Below are positions 16,581 to 25,921 of a stretch of DNA of 64,000 bases, one piece after another. How positions within the stretch are numbered: the first letter of the stretch is position 1; every line of letters begins with the position of its first letter. The DNA comes from Akkermansia sp. N21116. Lineage in GTDB: Bacteria; Verrucomicrobiota; Verrucomicrobiia; Verrucomicrobiales; Akkermansiaceae. Where the stretch lies: the NCBI RefSeq assembly GCF_029854705.2, contig NZ_CP139035.1:1426001-1490000 (forward strand), in the 5' to 3' direction. Both the position numbers and the translations under genes were made by a program. The notes beneath the pieces were generated by a model. That model saw only the letters and a list, made by a program, of their open reading frames with translations. It did not search any database and was not told the origin of the DNA.

Positions 16581-19543
16581 GATTCTTGCTACGCCTCCTG
16601 AGAGCAGAGTCTGTGGATCAGCCCGGACGCATGTTGACGGGTATTGGCGCCATGCTGGTGTCCGTGTGTTTGATCGTGTGGCTTGTCGGCAGTTACGACA
16701 GCATGATTCGCAGCTTCGATGAAGAGGCGGATTCCTATATGGGGGTGTATGATCTTTGTATCGGCCCGGTTTCTCGAGGAGGTATGCCCGGAAGCAATCG
16801 TAGCCGCGCCAAAGGGGAGGATGGAGATGGCTTGGGATTCGGCTTTTTAGGTACGGGTACGGGATTGAAAGACAAGGAGGCTGCCCGGAAGACCGGTTCC
16901 GGCATGCCGGGACAAGGGCGTCCGGAAAGATCTGGCCGCTCCGGAGGTAAGCCGGGGAGGGAAAGCGCCGCTTTTTCGTCAGCTCCGTCTCTGGGCAGAA
17001 CGTTGCCCGACAGTCTGGTGGCAGAGTTGAAGAAGGAACCTTCCATAGAAACCATGCATCTTGCCTGCCAGGTGCGTGTGCCTATCGGCAAGAATGATAC
17101 CCGTACCGGACAAACTTTCGATGATTTTATCCGTTCCAGGATGGGAACTCCTTCCCCCAGTCCCATGCTGGTTGCTTCCGATGCTTCCTGGTGTCCATTT
17201 GAAATGGAGACTGGGCGTTGGCCGGACATGGCGGTGTCTCATGCGATGGAAGGGGTTCTTGGCAGTGGCAGTGCGAAGATGTTCGATATTCACGTTGGGG
17301 ACATGCTGTCCATCCGGTCCGGAGAAAGGGTGAGTCATGTGAAGGTGGTCGGCATTGTCGAACAACCTCAGGGCAGTGTCGGAGTCGGGACGGGGTCGGC
17401 TGGTCCGGCATTGGCTTCCTTCTTTATTCCCCGTCCTGTGTTCAAAGCAATTACCGGGGAGGAATGGCAGCCCAATTTGGTGTACCTGCGCCTTCGAGAA
17501 TCCGTGGACAAGACTGCGTTCATGAGAAAATGGCAACCTGTTCTCGAATCATCCGGGGCGGCTTTTGCCGATACGGAAGCAGTTCGTCGTTCCATGGAAA
17601 GGAACCGCTCCGTTTCCATGATGAAGAGCAGTGCCAATTCAGCAGTCGGCCTCGTTCTGTTCTCTTGTATCTTCATTATTTTTACGACTCTGAGCATGGG
17701 TGTCCGCGAGCGTTCCCGGAAGCTGGCTTTGATGCGGGCCCTGGGTGTCAGTAAGCGCCAAATAGCGGGACTTGTGTTCGGAGAGAGCCTGATGCTGAGT
17801 ATTCCCGCCATGGTCGGAGGCCTTTTGGCCGGGTGGGTATTGCTGGCCGTTATGGATACCCGCCACGGATGGTGGGCATCCTGTCCGTCGTGGGATGCCG
17901 TCCTGCTTGCACTGGCGTGTGCCTTGGCCGGAGGCTTGATAGCTGCCGTGATTCCGGCATGGAGGTCGACTCGTCTTTCTCCGATGGAGATGTGCGAGTC
18001 TCCCTTTGAATCGGCCGCCCGCTCAGGAAGGAATTTCCTGCCGCTTTTATTCGTCATCGGGATTTTGGCATGGAGTGTCCAGCCGGTGGTGTTGCTTATT
18101 CCCGGTTTGGGCGAGGAGATTGTCAAACCCGTGTTTACGCTGGCGGGATATCCTTGCCTCATCTTGGGGGCTTTGTGTCTTGCCCCGGCGTTTGCAATTG
18201 TCGCGGAGCGAGTGCTGGCTCCGTTTACGGCGTATCTTCTTCGTCTGCCTGGAGCGTTTTTGCGTTTGCAGTTGACGAGTAATCTGGCGCAGAGTGCGGG
18301 GACGGTCATTTCGATGACGGTAGGGTTGGGGCTGTTTATGGCGATTCAGATGTGGGGATATTCCATGCTGGTTCCGTTTACTCCCGACCGGACTTTGCCC
18401 AATACGCTTGTTTCCGTACTGCATGCGGATTTTGCACCTGACGAGTGTCGGGAGGTGATTCGTGAAATAGGGATGGATCCGGACAAGGTATATCCCATTT
18501 ACGTTGAGGAACCTTCGATTGCCGAAGCCCAGTTGGCGTCTCCCGCTTTTGCCGTAGTGAAGCAGAAGACGGTCGTCGTTGCCGGAGTTCCGCTTCGCGA
18601 CATGATGGATGGCCCGGATGCCTCGTTGAATCTGCAGTTTATCCAGGGTGGCAGGGACGAGGCGCTCAAGAAAATGGAGTCCGGCCGGGCTGTCCTGATT
18701 CCGAATACTTTTGCCGATACGGCTCATTTGAAGGTAGGGGACATGTTGATGCTGGATAATCCTTCTTCCCCCGGCGAGATCAAGCCCTGGGAGGTGGCGG
18801 GAGTTGTAGCCATGCCGGGATGGCATTGGCTGACCAAGACGAGTGGTATCCGGGTGCGGACGGGGAGCTTCATTGCTGGTTTGCTGATTGCCGACGAGGC
18901 CCGCGTCCGGGAAACGTATGGAGTGGATCGCGTCCGTTTTTTCTGGGGGGATGCACCGGAGGATATGTCGGCGGAGATGTTCCGTTTTGCCCTGGAAGGT
19001 GTCTTGGAAAAACGGAACCACGGGAAGGCCGGTGAGATTGTTGGCAGAGGTGTTGAGATTAAACCCATGGTTAAAGTTTCTTCGCGTGAAACGTTGACTC
19101 AAAGCGTTGGTGCGCGAGCGGACAGCGTGTTGGATGCCATGAGTCGCTTGCCGTTGATTGCCCTGGCAATTGCCATGCTGGCTGTGATGAACACAGTGAT
19201 GGCCTCCGTCAGATCCCGTCGTCATGCCATTGGTGTAATGCGTGCCGTGGGCGTGACGCGGGGCATGGTGGTGCGCATGGTGTGGGCCGAAAGTCTTTTG
19301 CTGGGCGGAGCCGCTATTCTCCTGAGCTTTGCGTTTGCTTCCCTGGTGTCGTGGGGGGCTTTGGAGATTCAGCGTTTCGGTTTTGTCTTCGGAACGATTG
19401 TTCCTCCGTTGCATATTCCCTGGCTGCATATTCTTTTCGGGTCTGTGATGACTCTGTTCCTGTGTCTTCTTGCGGGGACGGTTGCCGCGGTGCGGATTGT
19501 CCGGCGGCCTCCGGATCAGCTCATGAAAGATATTCCCGGTTAG
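16577..19543 (+). CDS. FtsX-type ABC permease with duplicated MacB-like domains
   Basis: The 988-residue protein has an N-terminal transmembrane helix (about residues 22-42), a long periplasmic domain, then helices around VGLVLFSCIFIIFTTLSMG and two more, a central pair (FLPLLFVIGILAWSV and LAGYPCLILGALCLAPAFAIV), another (AGTVISMTVGLGLFMAI), a second periplasmic domain and three C-terminal helices. This is a ten-helix, two-FtsX-domain layout. An unusual Gly/Ser/Arg-rich segment (about residues 70-140, for example GLGFGFLGTGTGLKDKEAA) sits in the first periplasmic domain. It would pair with the ATPase just upstream. Export of a substrate or signalling linked to the TonB receptor is possible; the substrate is unknown. 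The stop overlaps the convergent gene by four bases. Confidence 0.88.
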   Translation: MRFLLRLLRAESVDQPGRMLTGIGAMLVSVCLIVWLVGSYDSMIRSFDEEADSYMGVYDLCIGPVSRGGMPGSNRSRAKGEDGDGLGFGFLGTGTGLKDKEAARKTGSGMPGQGRPERSGRSGGKPGRESAAFSSAPSLGRTLPDSLVAELKKEPSIETMHLACQVRVPIGKNDTRTGQTFDDFIRSRMGTPSPSPMLVASDASWCPFEMETGRWPDMAVSHAMEGVLGSGSAKMFDIHVGDMLSIRSGERVSHVKVVGIVEQPQGSVGVGTGSAGPALASFFIPRPVFKAITGEEWQPNLVYLRLRESVDKTAFMRKWQPVLESSGAAFADTEAVRRSMERNRSVSMMKSSANSAVGLVLFSCIFIIFTTLSMGVRERSRKLALMRALGVSKRQIAGLVFGESLMLSIPAMVGGLLAGWVLLAVMDTRHGWWASCPSWDAVLLALACALAGGLIAAVIPAWRSTRLSPMEMCESPFESAARSGRNFLPLLFVIGILAWSVQPVVLLIPGLGEEIVKPVFTLAGYPCLILGALCLAPAFAIVAERVLAPFTAYLLRLPGAFLRLQLTSNLAQSAGTVISMTVGLGLFMAIQMWGYSMLVPFTPDRTLPNTLVSVLHADFAPDECREVIREIGMDPDKVYPIYVEEPSIAEAQLASPAFAVVKQKTVVVAGVPLRDMMDGPDASLNLQFIQGGRDEALKKMESGRAVLIPNTFADTAHLKVGDMLMLDNPSSPGEIKPWEVAGVVAMPGWHWLTKTSGIRVRTGSFIAGLLIADEARVRETYGVDRVRFFWGDAPEDMSAEMFRFALEGVLEKRNHGKAGEIVGRGVEIKPMVKVSSRETLTQSVGARADSVLDAMSRLPLIALAIAMLAVMNTVMASVRSRRHAIGVMRAVGVTRGMVVRMVWAESLLLGGAAILLSFAFASLVSWGALEIQRFGFVFGTIVPPLHIPWLHILFGSVMTLFLCLLAGTVAAVRIVRRPPDQLMKDIPG

Positions 19544-22008
19544 CCTTCCAGGATCAGCGACATGTCGGGTACGACGGCCAGAATGTTGAAAGGGCCGGAG
19601 GAGTCGGTTTTCAATCCCAGCCTGATTTGCCTGCCGCCCGGGTGGGCATGTGTCACGGGGACATAGCCGGAGAACCGGGATGTCATGTTGTGGCGTTCTG
19701 CTTCGAAGGGCAGCCAGTCATCGTCGTTTCCTGTTCCGAAGGAGAAATCCAGGCAACTTTCCAGTAGAAGGATATTGGCTTTGACCTGATGTTTGCGGAT
19801 ACCGGCGAGTTCCGCCGATTCCAGAGGCATCGTGACGATTTCCGATGAATACGGTATGCCTACCGTCCAGTAGCCGGATGAATTGGCATAGGGTGTCGGA
19901 AGAAGCGCATGACCGTTGATATCGACAGTGATATCAACGGACTCCTGCAGGTTGGAACTGGGAATTGCCCTGGCAGTCATACCGGCCAGGTGTTTGAGTG
20001 TGGAGAATTGTCCTTGTTCGGCCGCAAGCGTCATGTGACAGTCCAGCCAGAGAGAGGACGGGGAAATGCGTTCCAGACAGACGAGAGGCTGTCCGTCCAT
20101 TTGCCGGAGGACAGCCATCCACAAGTTATCCATAGTCGAGTCCTGTTGATGAAGGCGGGCAAGAGCCAGAACTTTGCCTCCGGCAATTTCATGGGGATGC
20201 CATGCGACGATATTCTGACTTCGGTTATGGGTCATGCAGGCCAGCGTTCCATCTTGAAGAAGACACCATATTTGAAGGGATTCCGCCTGGCATGAGGTCC
20301 AGTCTGTAACGCCTTTCTCAAGCATGTGCCCGGCCAGCAGGCTGGCATCCTGGGCCATGTAGCCATCGGATTCCAGCGAGTAGATGAATTCACGGATTTT
20401 ATTGCTGCCCCGTTGGATGAAGAATGCCGAGTTTTCCGCCTGGATGGAATCGCGGCAGGCCGATCCCAGCCCTGACTGTCGTTCAAATGCGCAGTTGCGC
20501 AGGTTGACGGGAGCTGAATCCGTTGTTTTCAGGACCCATTCTCCTTCGTTCGTTCCGATGAGGAGTCCCTTCATGGAGAGCATCCATGTGATGTTGTTCT
20601 GCTGTGAGGCAGCGAGAGTCAACGTTAAGGGGGCATCGTCAGCCGTTCCGGGTGTGAAGTTGTGCAAGTCGTCTACGGCACTTCCCCATACTGTTTGCGG
20701 TTGCCGGCGGGTGCCCCCGAACCAGAGCCTGCCTTGATGGAATTCCACACATCCGGGATAACCATTGCGGAAGCCGAAAGCACCGAAACTCCAATTCATC
20801 GTCGAGCCGGATCCCAGGGGGAAGAGTTCCGGCTTCCGGCAGGGAGCGGCATAGGCGGTGTAATCATCGGAGATGAAGACGATGTTAAGGAAATGATCGT
20901 GGGAACATTCTTCGGCACGGAGTTCGGGAACTCCGGTTTTTTGTCCGGTTTTCCAACAGATGAGGAGAAGGCGTAGGGCCGTAGGTACTTCTTCTTCCCC
21001 GGAAATGGAGTAATTCTGTCTCCGATCGGAATTCTGAACCAATTTTTTAACGCTTTTCCAATTGGCCGGGGTACCTTGCGACCCGAAAAGCTGCGTTTTT
21101 TGCAAGGCCCATTCCGCCGTCCATTCCTCAAATGTCTGCAGGCTCCATTTACCTTGTACGGTGATGGGATCATGGGCGATTACTCCGGGCTGGAAAAAGT
21201 CCGGATAGTCTGCCGGGTTGTCCGATCCGGTATAATTGCCGGGGACGAAATGCCGGATAGCCCGGTAGCAGTAGGACCATCCGTCGCGTTCGACGCAAAA
21301 GGCGGTATCGGCCAGGATAACCGCGTTCAGCGTGCTGAAACAGGGAGGAACCCCGCAGGTCGGAGTGACGAGCTGTTCGTCATGAAAGGTGGTGATTCTG
21401 ACGATCTCGTGGTCGAACATGGCGTACGAAAACAAAGGGAGGGAACTCTGGAGTTTATAGGAGGCACCGGATGCTCCCGTATCGGGAGAAAATGTCAGCA
21501 GGGCTTCGCTTTCCAGCATGGATTCGCAGGGGGGAGTGTTGAGGACAAGGTCTCCCAATTCCCAGTTGTAGTTGTTTCTGCGGACGAGAAGCTGGGGCGG
21601 GATATCGCGGTGTGTGAAGTAAACGTAATCGTTGATCTGCTGGTATTGGAGTTCGGAAAGTACTTTTTCCGTGAGCCAGGGCGTGGTGATGGAGAGAGGG
21701 GTGCCGGTCGGAGACAGCAGAGGGCCGCTTTCCATGATAAAACGCATGTAGCCAGCCCCCAGTTCAAGGAGGAGCTGGTCGTTTTCCGACGACATGAAAG
21801 GAATCAGACGGATGCCGCCTGTATCCTTGCCCGCCCGGTAGACAAGTCGAGTTCCTCTTCTCCTTTCCAGTCCACCGAAGGGAGTAACGATCATGTTTTT
21901 CAGGTGCGAGGCTCCGTGGGAAACAGTTTCGACGTCCTGGCGGGCCTGGAGGCGGGGTGTCAGTTCCCCCGCTGAAAAGTTGATTCTCGGGAATGGTTGC
22001 GTAGTCAT
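19540..22008 (-). CDS. Orphan protein resembling phage virion stabilisation/tail proteins
   Basis: The 822-residue protein opens with INFSAGELTPRLQARQDVE, SHGASHLKNMIVTPFGG and LERRRGTRLVYRAG. This arrangement (a 'GELSP...R D...G...L.N.IV.P.GG..RRPGT' pattern) is characteristic of a large podovirus/prophage structural protein family annotated as stabilisation or tail proteins. The rest (for example VEFHQGRLWFGGTRRQPQTVWGS and NEGEWVL) matches the beta-propeller-like middle of that family. No other phage gene is nearby, so it is either a relic or a domesticated protein. The frame is intact. The start is the ATG at 22006-22008. It overlaps the convergent permease gene by four bases. Family membership is by recognition only. 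Confidence 0.6.
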   Translation of the reverse strand: MTTQPFPRINFSAGELTPRLQARQDVETVSHGASHLKNMIVTPFGGLERRRGTRLVYRAGKDTGGIRLIPFMSSENDQLLLELGAGYMRFIMESGPLLSPTGTPLSITTPWLTEKVLSELQYQQINDYVYFTHRDIPPQLLVRRNNYNWELGDLVLNTPPCESMLESEALLTFSPDTGASGASYKLQSSLPLFSYAMFDHEIVRITTFHDEQLVTPTCGVPPCFSTLNAVILADTAFCVERDGWSYCYRAIRHFVPGNYTGSDNPADYPDFFQPGVIAHDPITVQGKWSLQTFEEWTAEWALQKTQLFGSQGTPANWKSVKKLVQNSDRRQNYSISGEEEVPTALRLLLICWKTGQKTGVPELRAEECSHDHFLNIVFISDDYTAYAAPCRKPELFPLGSGSTMNWSFGAFGFRNGYPGCVEFHQGRLWFGGTRRQPQTVWGSAVDDLHNFTPGTADDAPLTLTLAASQQNNITWMLSMKGLLIGTNEGEWVLKTTDSAPVNLRNCAFERQSGLGSACRDSIQAENSAFFIQRGSNKIREFIYSLESDGYMAQDASLLAGHMLEKGVTDWTSCQAESLQIWCLLQDGTLACMTHNRSQNIVAWHPHEIAGGKVLALARLHQQDSTMDNLWMAVLRQMDGQPLVCLERISPSSLWLDCHMTLAAEQGQFSTLKHLAGMTARAIPSSNLQESVDITVDINGHALLPTPYANSSGYWTVGIPYSSEIVTMPLESAELAGIRKHQVKANILLLESCLDFSFGTGNDDDWLPFEAERHNMTSRFSGYVPVTHAHPGGRQIRLGLKTDSSGPFNILAVVPDMSLILEG

Positions 22009-22137
22009 TCCTGCCTGTTTACCGCAAGGTTGCCGAAATGGGCAATGGATAAACGGAGCGCGCAATATGTGCCCACAGCAAACGGCCCGGACGGAGAAAC
22101 TCCTGCCCGGACCGGGAACTGAAGGATGGTTGCTGCC

Positions 22138-23421
22138 TTACAGGGCAATTGCCCAGAGGACTTTCAGATAGCGTCCTTCCGGATAGGTACTGAGGAAGGG
22201 ATGATCCCAACCGGGCCCTGTCATGGCCATAATCTGAAGCTTGCGTCCCTGGCGCTGGGCTGCTTTGATGATGACTCTCTCGAAGTCGGACGGAGTCAGC
22301 AGGCCGGAACAGGAACACGTGACGAACAGGCCCCCCGGGCGCAGGCATTGCAGACCCAGCATGTTCAAGTCATGGTATTTTTTGATGCCTTCGTCGTAGC
22401 CGTCGCGGCCGATGATGAATTTGGGTGGATCCAGCAGGACGGCATCGAATAGAGTGCCGTTCCTCACCATCTGGCGGGCGTATACGAAAGCATCCGCATG
22501 GACGAAGTTAATTCGCTGGTTATTGATGTTGGCGTTGCGTTTGGCCATGGCAATTGCCTTTTCATCCAGATCGACGGCAGTGACGTCTCCTGCTTCTCCA
22601 AGCATTTTGGCTGCAATGGAAAATCCTCCGCTGTAACAACAAAGATCCAGAACGGAGGCTCCTTTGACCATCGTGGAAAATTTCAAACGGTTGTCACGCT
22701 GGTCGCAGAAGAATCCCGTTTTATGTCCTTGGGCGAAGTCTACCTCATAGGTAATGCCGTTTTCGTGGATTTTAACGATACGGACGGGGGCGGATGGGCA
22801 GGGGAGATTGCGGGCATCAATGCCTTCCATGCGGGCGATGTCTTCGTCTACCTGGATGACGTGACGGCTGGTACCGCACAATTTGTGGAGCATAGGCAGC
22901 CAGCGTTCAAGGCGTTGCCATGCACCCAGCGTACTGACTTCGAGGCTGAGAACATCTGCGTAGCGATCCACGATCAGACCGCCGATACCGTCGGAATCCC
23001 CGTGGATGACACGGTAGGCATTGGTGGTTTCATCCAGTCTCAAGACTTCTCGGCGGAGCCGTACGGCGGCGGCGATGGCCTTGTCCAGTCCTGTTTCTGA
23101 AAAGGCGTCTTTGCCGTGATATACCATGCGGAGCGGTGTCCGGCTGGGTTCGTTCCAGAATCCGGCTCCGAAGAGTTCTCCGTTTTTATCATATACGTGT
23201 ACCAATTCTCCCGGACCAGCTTCCGGACTGATTGCGCCGATCATGCGGGGGAAGACGGCCGGATTGTAGGAAAAGTATTTCAATTCCACCCAGGGAGATA
23301 TCCAGGCTTCGCTGCCAAGTGGTGTACCGTCCCGGTAGGTAAGGCGCTTGCGGGCGGGCGGAGTGTTGTCTCGGCGCGGGGGGCGGGAATCGCGGCGGAA
23401 GGGCTTTTTGTCGTTGTACAT
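22138..23421 (-). CDS. rlmI: 23S rRNA (cytosine-C5)-methyltransferase, RlmI-like
   Basis: The 427-residue protein has a basic, low-complexity N-terminus (FRRDSRPPRRD), a PUA-like region (GELVHVYDKNGELFGAGFWN, residues about 75-95), and a Rossmann methyltransferase domain: VLDLCCYSGGFSIAA for SAM binding, AVDLDEKAI, AVLLDPPKF, and the TCSCSG motif carrying candidate catalytic cysteine. This order is typical of RlmI-type enzymes that methylate C1962 of 23S rRNA; substrate position is inferred from the family. The extra N-terminal basic tail, not usual in the Escherichia enzyme, may help RNA binding. It is the upstream neighbour of the phage-like gene on the same strand. Confidence 0.88.
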   Translation of the reverse strand: MYNDKKPFRRDSRPPRRDNTPPARKRLTYRDGTPLGSEAWISPWVELKYFSYNPAVFPRMIGAISPEAGPGELVHVYDKNGELFGAGFWNEPSRTPLRMVYHGKDAFSETGLDKAIAAAVRLRREVLRLDETTNAYRVIHGDSDGIGGLIVDRYADVLSLEVSTLGAWQRLERWLPMLHKLCGTSRHVIQVDEDIARMEGIDARNLPCPSAPVRIVKIHENGITYEVDFAQGHKTGFFCDQRDNRLKFSTMVKGASVLDLCCYSGGFSIAAKMLGEAGDVTAVDLDEKAIAMAKRNANINNQRINFVHADAFVYARQMVRNGTLFDAVLLDPPKFIIGRDGYDEGIKKYHDLNMLGLQCLRPGGLFVTCSCSGLLTPSDFERVIIKAAQRQGRKLQIMAMTGPGWDHPFLSTYPEGRYLKVLWAIAL

Positions 23422-23454
23422 GATAAAAAAGGTAGTGAAAAATTTAGGGAAAAG

Positions 23455-24339
23455 TTACAAGCTCTGGGCATAGGTACGGATGTACTGGCGGAGGGTATCC
23501 TGCCAGGAGCGTACGGGATGGCCTAGAAGGCTGGCCAGGCGCCCGGAATCCATGGCAGTATGGCGAGGACGCGTTTCCCGGAATCCGGCCTGATCGTCGA
23601 GCCGGGTTTCCGTGACTTCTTTCGAACGGAGGGGGAGACCGGCTTCATCGGCAGCCAGAATGGTTTCCCGGGCATAATCCGCCCAAGTGACGGGTGTGCC
23701 CGACTGGCACAGATGGAGGATTCCCTGCGGAGTGTCTCCTTGGGCCAGCGTGATGAGCCATTGGCAGAGATCGTCTACGAAGGTCGGCATGGAATCCTTG
23801 TCTCCGATAATGGACAGGGGGGAGCCTTCCATGGCTCTTTTCAACACCATTTCCGGAAAGGAAGGCCGGGTCATGTTACCGAATACCCAGGATACTCGGG
23901 CAATCAAAGCATCGGGCATTTCGTCGGCAATGCGCATTTCGGCTTCCCATTTGCTTTCCCCGTACGTGTTGGCAGGCTTGCAGATGGAGGATTCATTCTT
24001 AAGACCGGGCCGGGTACCGTCCAGGACATAATCCGTACTCAGGTGAATGAATTTTTTCTCTTGGCGTGCGCAAGCCCGTGCTATGTGCTGGGGAGACATG
24101 GCATTGATGTAGTGGGCGGAGACGGGATCGTCCAGGCATTCCTCAATTCCGCTGACGGCGGCGCAGTTGATGACTGTACCTGCCGGGCTGTTGGCAACGA
24201 GTTCTCCGGCTGCTTCGGGGTTGTACATATCGCAGTCGGCTCTGCCCCAGGCAATGAAGGGAATGTCATTTTCCTCCAACATCCGGACCAGGTAACTGCC
24301 GACGCGTCCGCGCGCGCCAAGAACAAGGCACAAGTTCAT
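23455..24339 (-). CDS. RmlD-like NAD(P)-dependent sugar nucleotide reductase
   Basis: A 294-residue short-chain dehydrogenase of the RmlD (dTDP-4-dehydrorhamnose reductase) branch: nucleotide-binding LVLGARGRVGSYLVRML at the N-terminus, VINCAAVSGIEECLDDP, HLSTDYVLDGTRPG, and the catalytic YGESKWEAE (Tyr and Lys). The start is the ATG at 24337-24339, two codons inside a GTG-initiated frame. No other rhamnose genes are close, so the exact substrate (dTDP-rhamnose precursor or another sugar nucleotide) is open. It lies 33 bases upstream of the rlmI-like gene, on the same strand, and may be cotranscribed. Confidence 0.8.
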   Translation of the reverse strand: MNLCLVLGARGRVGSYLVRMLEENDIPFIAWGRADCDMYNPEAAGELVANSPAGTVINCAAVSGIEECLDDPVSAHYINAMSPQHIARACARQEKKFIHLSTDYVLDGTRPGLKNESSICKPANTYGESKWEAEMRIADEMPDALIARVSWVFGNMTRPSFPEMVLKRAMEGSPLSIIGDKDSMPTFVDDLCQWLITLAQGDTPQGILHLCQSGTPVTWADYARETILAADEAGLPLRSKEVTETRLDDQAGFRETRPRHTAMDSGRLASLLGHPVRSWQDTLRQYIRTYAQSL

Positions 24340-24360
24340 GTGCACGTTATAGGGGTTCGC

Positions 24361-24392
24361 CCGGGAGGAAGCGAGCCTTATCCTTCTCCCGG
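24361..24392. other. Hairpin in the leader between the reductase gene and cydA
   Basis: CCGGGAGGAAG (24361-24371) pairs with CTTCTCCCGG (24383-24392), apart from one bulged G, around an 11-base loop. It lies between two divergent genes, about 130 bases before cydA. It could be an mRNA leader structure or a regulator site; no T-run follows. Confidence 0.3.
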
Positions 24393-24523
24393 AACGATAT
24401 TTGAAATCGTGAGAGAATCGTTCACGTGTGTTTCCCGGATAGGGACGATAATTGAACCAATTAAATTTTTTTTATTTTTAGATTGCGTTGAACGAATGAG
24501 CGCGCAGTAATGTAAATCATATT

Positions 24524-25900
24524 ATGGACGATCCCGTTATTCTCTCACGGTTGCAGTTTGCCCTGACGGTCATGTTCCACTACATTTTTCCCCCGTTGAC
24601 AATTGGACTGGGAGTGTTGCTGGTAGTCATGGAGGGCATGTGGTTGAAGACAGGCAATGACCTGTATCATAAACTCGCGAAGTTCTGGACGCGCATGTTC
24701 GGGATTATTTTTGCCCTAGGGGTGGCGAGCGGCATTGTGATGGAGTTCCAGTTCGGGACGAACTGGGCCGATTATTCACGGTACGTGGGGGACATTTTCG
24801 GGAGTGCCCTGGCAGCGGAGGGGATCTTTGCCTTTTTCCTGGAATCGGGCTTTTTGGCGTTGCTGTTGTTCGGATGGGACAAGGTGGGAAAGAAGCTGCA
24901 CTTTTTCTCGACTTGCATGGTCAGCCTGGGGGCTCACTTCAGTGCGATTTGGATTATTGTTGCCAATTCCTGGATGCAGACGCCGGACGGTTACAAGATT
25001 GTTGAGACGGCGGCGGGACCGCGTGCCGAGATGACGAGTTTCGTGGATGTCGTGCTCAATCCGTCCACGGTCGACCGTCTGACTCATGCTTTGTCTGGCT
25101 GCTGGCTGGCTGGTGCGACACTCGTCCTGAGTGTGAGCGCCTGGTACATTCTGCGCGGACGTTTTGTTCCGTTTGCGAAGGCCGGAATGAAGATAGCCTT
25201 GGTGATCGGAATGATCGCAGTTGCCGGCATGGGATTGACAGGGGATTCCAGCGCCCGCGAAGTGGCCCTCCAGCAGCCGACCAAGTTTGCTGCTATGGAA
25301 GGGGTGTTTGAGACAGGCTCTCATCTTCCTCTCCATATTTTCGGTATTCTTCACGGACCGAATCATGATTTTACGGGATTTTCCGTACCCGATATGCTGA
25401 GTATCCTGACACACGGAAGCGCAGATGCGGAGATCAAGGGGTTGAATGCCTTTCCTAAAGAGGATTTACCTCCTGTCGCTCCTGTTTTCTATTCGTTCCA
25501 TATCATGATCCTGATCGGTTGCATGCTGGCCGGTCTGATGGCCTTGGGGCTGTTGGGATGGTGGAAAGGCTGGCTCTTTCGGAGCAAGTGGTTGATGTGG
25601 TGTTTTGTGTTCTCCGTGCTGGCTCCTCAGATCGGCAATCAGGTCGGCTGGGCCGTGGCGGAACTGGGCCGGCAGCCTTGGATTGTTTACGGTATGCTGA
25701 GGACGAAAGATGCCGTTTCTCCGACGCTGACTTCCGGGCAGGCGATTGCTTCGCTGGCGATGTTTGGCGTGATTTACGCCCTTCTTCTGGCCCTGTTCAT
25801 TTACCAGATCAGCCATAAGATCCACAAGGGGCCGGACGGTGTGGACGAATTCGACGACACCGGGCAGGGAAGATTGCATATCCCATTCATCAAGGAATAA
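24524..25900 (+). CDS. cydA: Cytochrome bd ubiquinol oxidase subunit I
   Basis: CydA binds the three haems and oxidises quinol in a high-affinity terminal oxidase of the inner membrane. The 458-residue protein keeps key residues: H19 in MFHYIFPP (haem b595 ligand), E99 and E107 in [13 protein letters not shown]188 in DRLTHALSG, and GRQPW near the C-terminus. It is about 60 residues shorter than the Escherichia protein, so it belongs to the short-Q-loop type. The gene is followed after 21 bases by cydB. A hairpin and an AT-rich tract precede it and probably contain the promoter. Its presence suggests respiration at low oxygen. Confidence 0.97.
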   Translation: MDDPVILSRLQFALTVMFHYIFPPLTIGLGVLLVVMEGMWLKTGNDLYHKLAKFWTRMFGIIFALGVASGIVMEFQFGTNWADYSRYVGDIFGSALAAEGIFAFFLESGFLALLLFGWDKVGKKLHFFSTCMVSLGAHFSAIWIIVANSWMQTPDGYKIVETAAGPRAEMTSFVDVVLNPSTVDRLTHALSGCWLAGATLVLSVSAWYILRGRFVPFAKAGMKIALVIGMIAVAGMGLTGDSSAREVALQQPTKFAAMEGVFETGSHLPLHIFGILHGPNHDFTGFSVPDMLSILTHGSADAEIKGLNAFPKEDLPPVAPVFYSFHIMILIGCMLAGLMALGLLGWWKGWLFRSKWLMWCFVFSVLAPQIGNQVGWAVAELGRQPWIVYGMLRTKDAVSPTLTSGQAIASLAMFGVIYALLLALFIYQISHKIHKGPDGVDEFDDTGQGRLHIPFIKE

Positions 25901-25921
25901 CTACCAACCCATCGATATATT

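Noticed and set aside
18047-19429. 460-codon open frame antisense to the permease
   Set aside because: Low-complexity His/Gln/Arg-rich translation with no motif; the opposite strand encodes a clear FtsX-type permease.
22030-22137. GC-rich inverted segments between the phage-like gene and the rlmI-like gene as a terminator
   Set aside because: Only short CCGG pairings can be drawn and there is no T-run.
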